Below, in pieces: positions 6,492 through 8,931 of a DNA stretch of 8,931 bases. The notes under the pieces were generated by a model. It searched no databases. It was not told the DNA's origin and was given only the letters and a program-made list of their open reading frames with translations. The position numbers and the translations under genes are program-made. This DNA is from Methanoregulaceae archaeon (GTDB lineage Archaea > Halobacteriota > Methanomicrobia > Methanomicrobiales > Methanospirillaceae): the NCBI GenBank assembly GCA_028679325.1, contig JAJRBS010000023.1, positions 1 to 8,931 on the forward strand. Direction: 5' to 3'. Within the stretch, counting starts at the first letter, position 1. Every line of letters begins with the position of its first letter.

Positions 6492-6945
6492 GATCGTCCG
6501 GTTCTGCGCCGACATGCTCTACCCTGCAATCGTCATATTCGGGCTCTATGTCATCATGCACGGGCATATCACTCCCGGAGGAGGCTTCCAGGGAGGAGCG
6601 GTAGTCGCCACCGCGGCCGCCCTAATCATCGTTGCCTACTCGTATGAAGAGATCCAGGGGATGCTCTCGAAGTTCCTGCTCCAGATCCAGGAATCCGCAG
6701 GGCTGGTCATGTTTGCCGGTGTGGCACTGATCGCTATAGGCCTCGGGACAACGTTCTTCTACAACTACCTGGCCAACAGCGGTCTCCTCTTCGGTATGTC
6801 TGTTCCCTTCGGGCCGAATCCCGGTGAACTGAATACGGGGGGGTTCCTGCCATTGATGAACATTGCCGTCGGCATCGAGGTATGGGGAGGGCTTGCCATC
6901 GTCATCCTCTACCTCCTCTCCGGGATACCGAAGGAGGGGACCTGA
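6478..6945 (+). CDS. mrpB: Na+/H+ antiporter subunit MrpB / MbhF-like
   Basis: This MnhB-domain protein has four membrane helices (about 14-29, 38-56, 72-92, 125-148 of 155 residues). The family signature YVIMHGHITPGGGFQGG is at 24-40, and NTGGFLPLMNIAVGIEV at 119-135 matches the conserved last helix. I chose the ATG at 6478 because GGGGTGA ends 5 bases before it; the ATG at 6484 (two residues shorter) and a GTG at 6469 that is itself part of that ribosome binding site are less likely. It overlaps mbhE by 14 bases and abuts mrpC with no gap. Confidence 0.94.
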   Translation: MRMSKIVRFCADMLYPAIVIFGLYVIMHGHITPGGGFQGGAVVATAAALIIVAYSYEEIQGMLSKFLLQIQESAGLVMFAGVALIAIGLGTTFFYNYLANSGLLFGMSVPFGPNPGELNTGGFLPLMNIAVGIEVWGGLAIVILYLLSGIPKEGT

Positions 6946-7290
6946 ATGCTTTGGAACCTGCCCTATATCGTGGTCGTCCTCCTGGCTATCATAGGCCTGG
7001 CCACAATCCTCCTGAAGAGGAACCTGATCAAGATCTTCCTCGGTGTCAGCATCCTCACTTCGGCGGTCAACCTCTTCATCATCGTGCTCGGCTACCGCGA
7101 GAACAGCATCGCACCCATCTACACCTATGCACCATCGCTGAACATGGCTCTCCCCACACCGCAGGCCCTCTGCCTGACGTCCATCGTCATCGGTGTGGCC
7201 ACATCGGCCCTTATGCTGTCGTTTGCCGTCATCATTCACCGCTATTACGGGACCGTGAACGTGGATGAGATCCGGGAGCTGAAAGAATGA
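6946..7290 (+). CDS. mrpC: Na+/H+ antiporter subunit MrpC / MbhG-like (NuoK family)
   Basis: This 114-residue protein has three helices (about 6-22, 28-49, 75-98) and is related to NuoK of complex I. The motif TPQALCLTSIVIGVA (71-85) corresponds to the conserved 'PQALVLTAIVIG' of MrpC. In Mbh this subunit packs beside the MrpD homologue within the proton-translocating arm. AAGGAGGGG ends 6 bases before the ATG, which follows the mrpB stop directly. The start codon and family length agree. It overlaps mrpD by ATGA. Confidence 0.94.
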   Translation: MLWNLPYIVVVLLAIIGLATILLKRNLIKIFLGVSILTSAVNLFIIVLGYRENSIAPIYTYAPSLNMALPTPQALCLTSIVIGVATSALMLSFAVIIHRYYGTVNVDEIRELKE

Positions 7291-8861
7291 TAGCCGACGT
7301 CATTGTCAGCAACCTGCCGGCATTCCTGGTAGCAGTCCCTCTCCTCGCCGCCTTCCTGTGCCCCCTGGTAGGAAGAATCTCCCCCAACATCCGGGCAGCA
7401 TGGGTCTTTGCAGCCATGGCCCTGACCGCCGCCATCGCCTACTGCCTGGCATATCTTGTCTATACAGGCGGAACGGTCATCTACGTCTTCGGAGCCACCG
7501 CAGCGGACCTCTCTATACCTCTGGATTCGGGCGGCATCCCGATCCGGATCATGTTTACCGTCGATCCCATGAGCGCCCTGATGGAGATCATCGCCGTGAC
7601 GGTCGGTCTCGGGGTCATCATCTATTCCTTGTCGAGCGATGAGCGGAGGTCCGGCCTGGAAAACTACTACACAATCTTCCTGCTGCTGATCTCGGCGGTC
7701 CTCGGCATGGTATCCACCGGCGATATCTTCAACTTCTTCGTCTTCCTGGAGATATCCTCCCTCGCCACTGCCGGACTCGTGGCCTACCGGGTCGAGAAGG
7801 GACTGGCCGTTGAGGCCGGTCTCAAGTACCTGATGGTGAGCACCATTGCCGGGATCTTCTTCCTGTTTGCGATCGGCATCCTCTACGGGCAGTACAATGC
7901 CCTCAACATGGCGATCATCGCCGAGAGGATCCAGTGGACTCCTCTTGACAAGATTGCTCTCGTGCTGATCGTGGCCTCTCTGGCAGCGAAATGCGGGTCC
8001 GTGCCCATGCACTTCTGGACGCCCGACGCCTACATGATGGCCCCGGCAGCGGTCACCGCCATGCTGGTGGTCGCCAGCCAGGCCAGCCTGTACGGGCTGT
8101 TCCGGTTCGTCTTCACGGTCTACGGGGTCAGCCTCAACTACGTGACTATGGGGTGGGTGGTGATCATCCTCGGAATCCTCTCCATGGTCGTCGGTGTGAC
8201 GATGGCCATCCCCCAGAAAGACATCAAGCGCCTTATGGCCTACCACGCTGTCTCCCAGACGGGGTACATGCTGCTCGGGGTCGGGGTCGGGCTGGCCGTG
8301 CTTGGTGACCAGTTCCTCCTGAACAGTTACGGCTACACTGCCATGGAAGGAGGGATCTTCCATATCATGAACCACGCACTCTACAAAGGGCTCCTCTTCC
8401 TGACGGCCGGTGCCATCATCTACCGGATAGGGACAGGTGACCTCAACCGGATGGGCGGCCTCGGCCACAAAATGAAGTTCACCATGGTCTTCTTCATCAT
8501 CGGTGCCCTGGCCATTGCCGGGATACCACCCTTTAATGGTTTTGCGTCGAAATTCCTCATCTACGAGTCAGTGTACCAGTTCAATCCCATCCTCGCGGTC
8601 ATTGCTATGGTGGTCAGCATCCTTACCCTGGCTTCTTTTGTCAAGGTCTTTCATGCGGTCTTCATGGGGCCGCCGCGGGAGGAGCATGCCCAGGTCCGGG
8701 AGGTACCCCTCCCCATGCTCGGAGCGATGGCGTTCCTGGCCATCCTGGTCATCGTATCGGGTCTCTTCCCGGGGATCTTTGTGACCAACCTCATCGAACC
8801 CGCGGTTCATGCCCTCACCGACCAGGCAGGGTATATGACTATCGTGCTGGGAGGTGGCTGA
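7287..8861 (+). CDS. mrpD: Proton-conducting antiporter subunit MrpD / MbhH-like (NuoL/M/N family)
   Basis: This 524-residue protein, with about 14 membrane helices, is the main ion-pumping subunit. The proton-conducting membrane transporter domain covers about 120-430. Visible key elements are FLEISSLA with the likely ion-pair Glu155, Lys180, AAKCGSVPMHFWTPDAY with Lys235 on the broken helix, the loop DIKRLMAYHAVSQ (312-324), HIMNHALYKG (359-368) and GIPPFNGFASK with Lys422. The Glu and Lys pattern of functional NuoL/M/N-type pumps is therefore intact. The start is the ATG of the ATGA overlap with mrpC, with GGGAG 8 bases upstream. It corresponds to MbhH by gene order. Assignment to Mbh rather than Mrp rests on context, since the sequence families are shared. 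Confidence 0.95.
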   Translation: MIADVIVSNLPAFLVAVPLLAAFLCPLVGRISPNIRAAWVFAAMALTAAIAYCLAYLVYTGGTVIYVFGATAADLSIPLDSGGIPIRIMFTVDPMSALMEIIAVTVGLGVIIYSLSSDERRSGLENYYTIFLLLISAVLGMVSTGDIFNFFVFLEISSLATAGLVAYRVEKGLAVEAGLKYLMVSTIAGIFFLFAIGILYGQYNALNMAIIAERIQWTPLDKIALVLIVASLAAKCGSVPMHFWTPDAYMMAPAAVTAMLVVASQASLYGLFRFVFTVYGVSLNYVTMGWVVIILGILSMVVGVTMAIPQKDIKRLMAYHAVSQTGYMLLGVGVGLAVLGDQFLLNSYGYTAMEGGIFHIMNHALYKGLLFLTAGAIIYRIGTGDLNRMGGLGHKMKFTMVFFIIGALAIAGIPPFNGFASKFLIYESVYQFNPILAVIAMVVSILTLASFVKVFHAVFMGPPREEHAQVREVPLPMLGAMAFLAILVIVSGLFPGIFVTNLIEPAVHALTDQAGYMTIVLGGG

Positions 8862-8862
8862 G

Positions 8863-8931
8863 ATGGGCCTTCTCTCAAGCCTGTATACCGGGTCAGGCTA
8901 CTGGAACCCCCTGGCCTGGGTTCTCGCCATG
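8863..8931 (+). CDS. 5' end of a further operon gene, possibly an MbhI-like membrane protein (cut by window edge)
   Basis: An ATG one base after the mrpD stop opens a frame through the right edge (23 codons visible). The ribosome binding site GGGAGGTGG ends 5 bases before it and is among the strongest in the window, so a real gene is likely. The visible residues start MGLLSSLYTGSGYW and turn hydrophobic (LAWVLAM), like the beginning of a small membrane protein. In P. furiosus the gene after the mrpD homologue is mbhI, the linker to the hydrogenase genes; in Mbs-type systems a second mrpD-like gene can follow. The visible part is too short to recognise the family. Confidence 0.55.
   Translation, partial: MGLLSSLYTGSGYWNPLAWVLAM

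Noticed and set aside
7245..8468. A 407-codon open frame on the minus strand opposite mrpD
   Set aside because: Its translation is rich in Asp, His, Glu and Gly, as expected from the antisense of membrane-protein codons with high third-position GC. It has no recognisable motif and lies opposite a clearly real gene.

Overview
The window looks like a GC-rich euryarchaeal methanogen chromosome, most likely of the order Methanomicrobiales. The reasons are an archaeal-type alanyl-tRNA synthetase, archaeal TATA boxes, ribosome binding sites of the GGAGGTGATC type, a membrane-anchored surface protein with a Ser/Thr/Pro/Glu-rich stalk, and a split Mrp antiporter module in the order of archaeal membrane-bound hydrogenase (Mbh) operons. 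The order-level placement is an inference from style, not a database match. No mobile elements, CRISPR arrays, tRNA or rRNA genes were seen.

Left part (1-3000, + strand): the 3' part of alaS, cut by the window edge, overlaps by 8 bases a gene for a winged-helix (ArsR-like) protein with two membrane segments. This pair converges on a minus-strand pair.

Middle (3034-4494, - strand): hisH, the glutaminase subunit of imidazole glycerol phosphate synthase, starts with GTG and has a clear TATA box. A gene for a secreted, membrane-anchored surface protein lies 51 bases downstream of it. That protein is built from two related beta-rich domains.

Divergent intergenic region (4495-4770, 276 bases): it holds no gene I can support. 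It contains the hisH TATA box (4531-4540), a 9-bp-stem dyad with a G7 run (4552-4576), a perfect 6-2-6 palindrome (4650-4663) and a TATA box for the rightward operon (4685-4693).

Right part (4771-8931, + strand): a tightly packed operon encodes, in order, MrpE, MrpF, MrpG, an MbhD-like DUF4040 protein, an MbhE-like protein, MrpB, MrpC and MrpD, followed by the first 23 codons of another gene. Five of the seven junctions among the eight complete genes are ATGA overlaps. The order equals mbhA to mbhH of the Pyrococcus furiosus hydrogenase. No large MrpA N-terminal subunit lies between the operon promoter and mrpD; only its C-terminal pieces (MbhD and MbhE) are present. The simplest reading is the Na+/H+-translocating arm of a membrane-bound respiratory complex, probably an Mbh-type group 4 [NiFe] hydrogenase exchanging electrons between H2 and ferredoxin. 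The catalytic genes would lie beyond the right edge, so this is not proven here; a stand-alone archaeal Mrp-type antiporter or another Mrp-linked complex remains possible.
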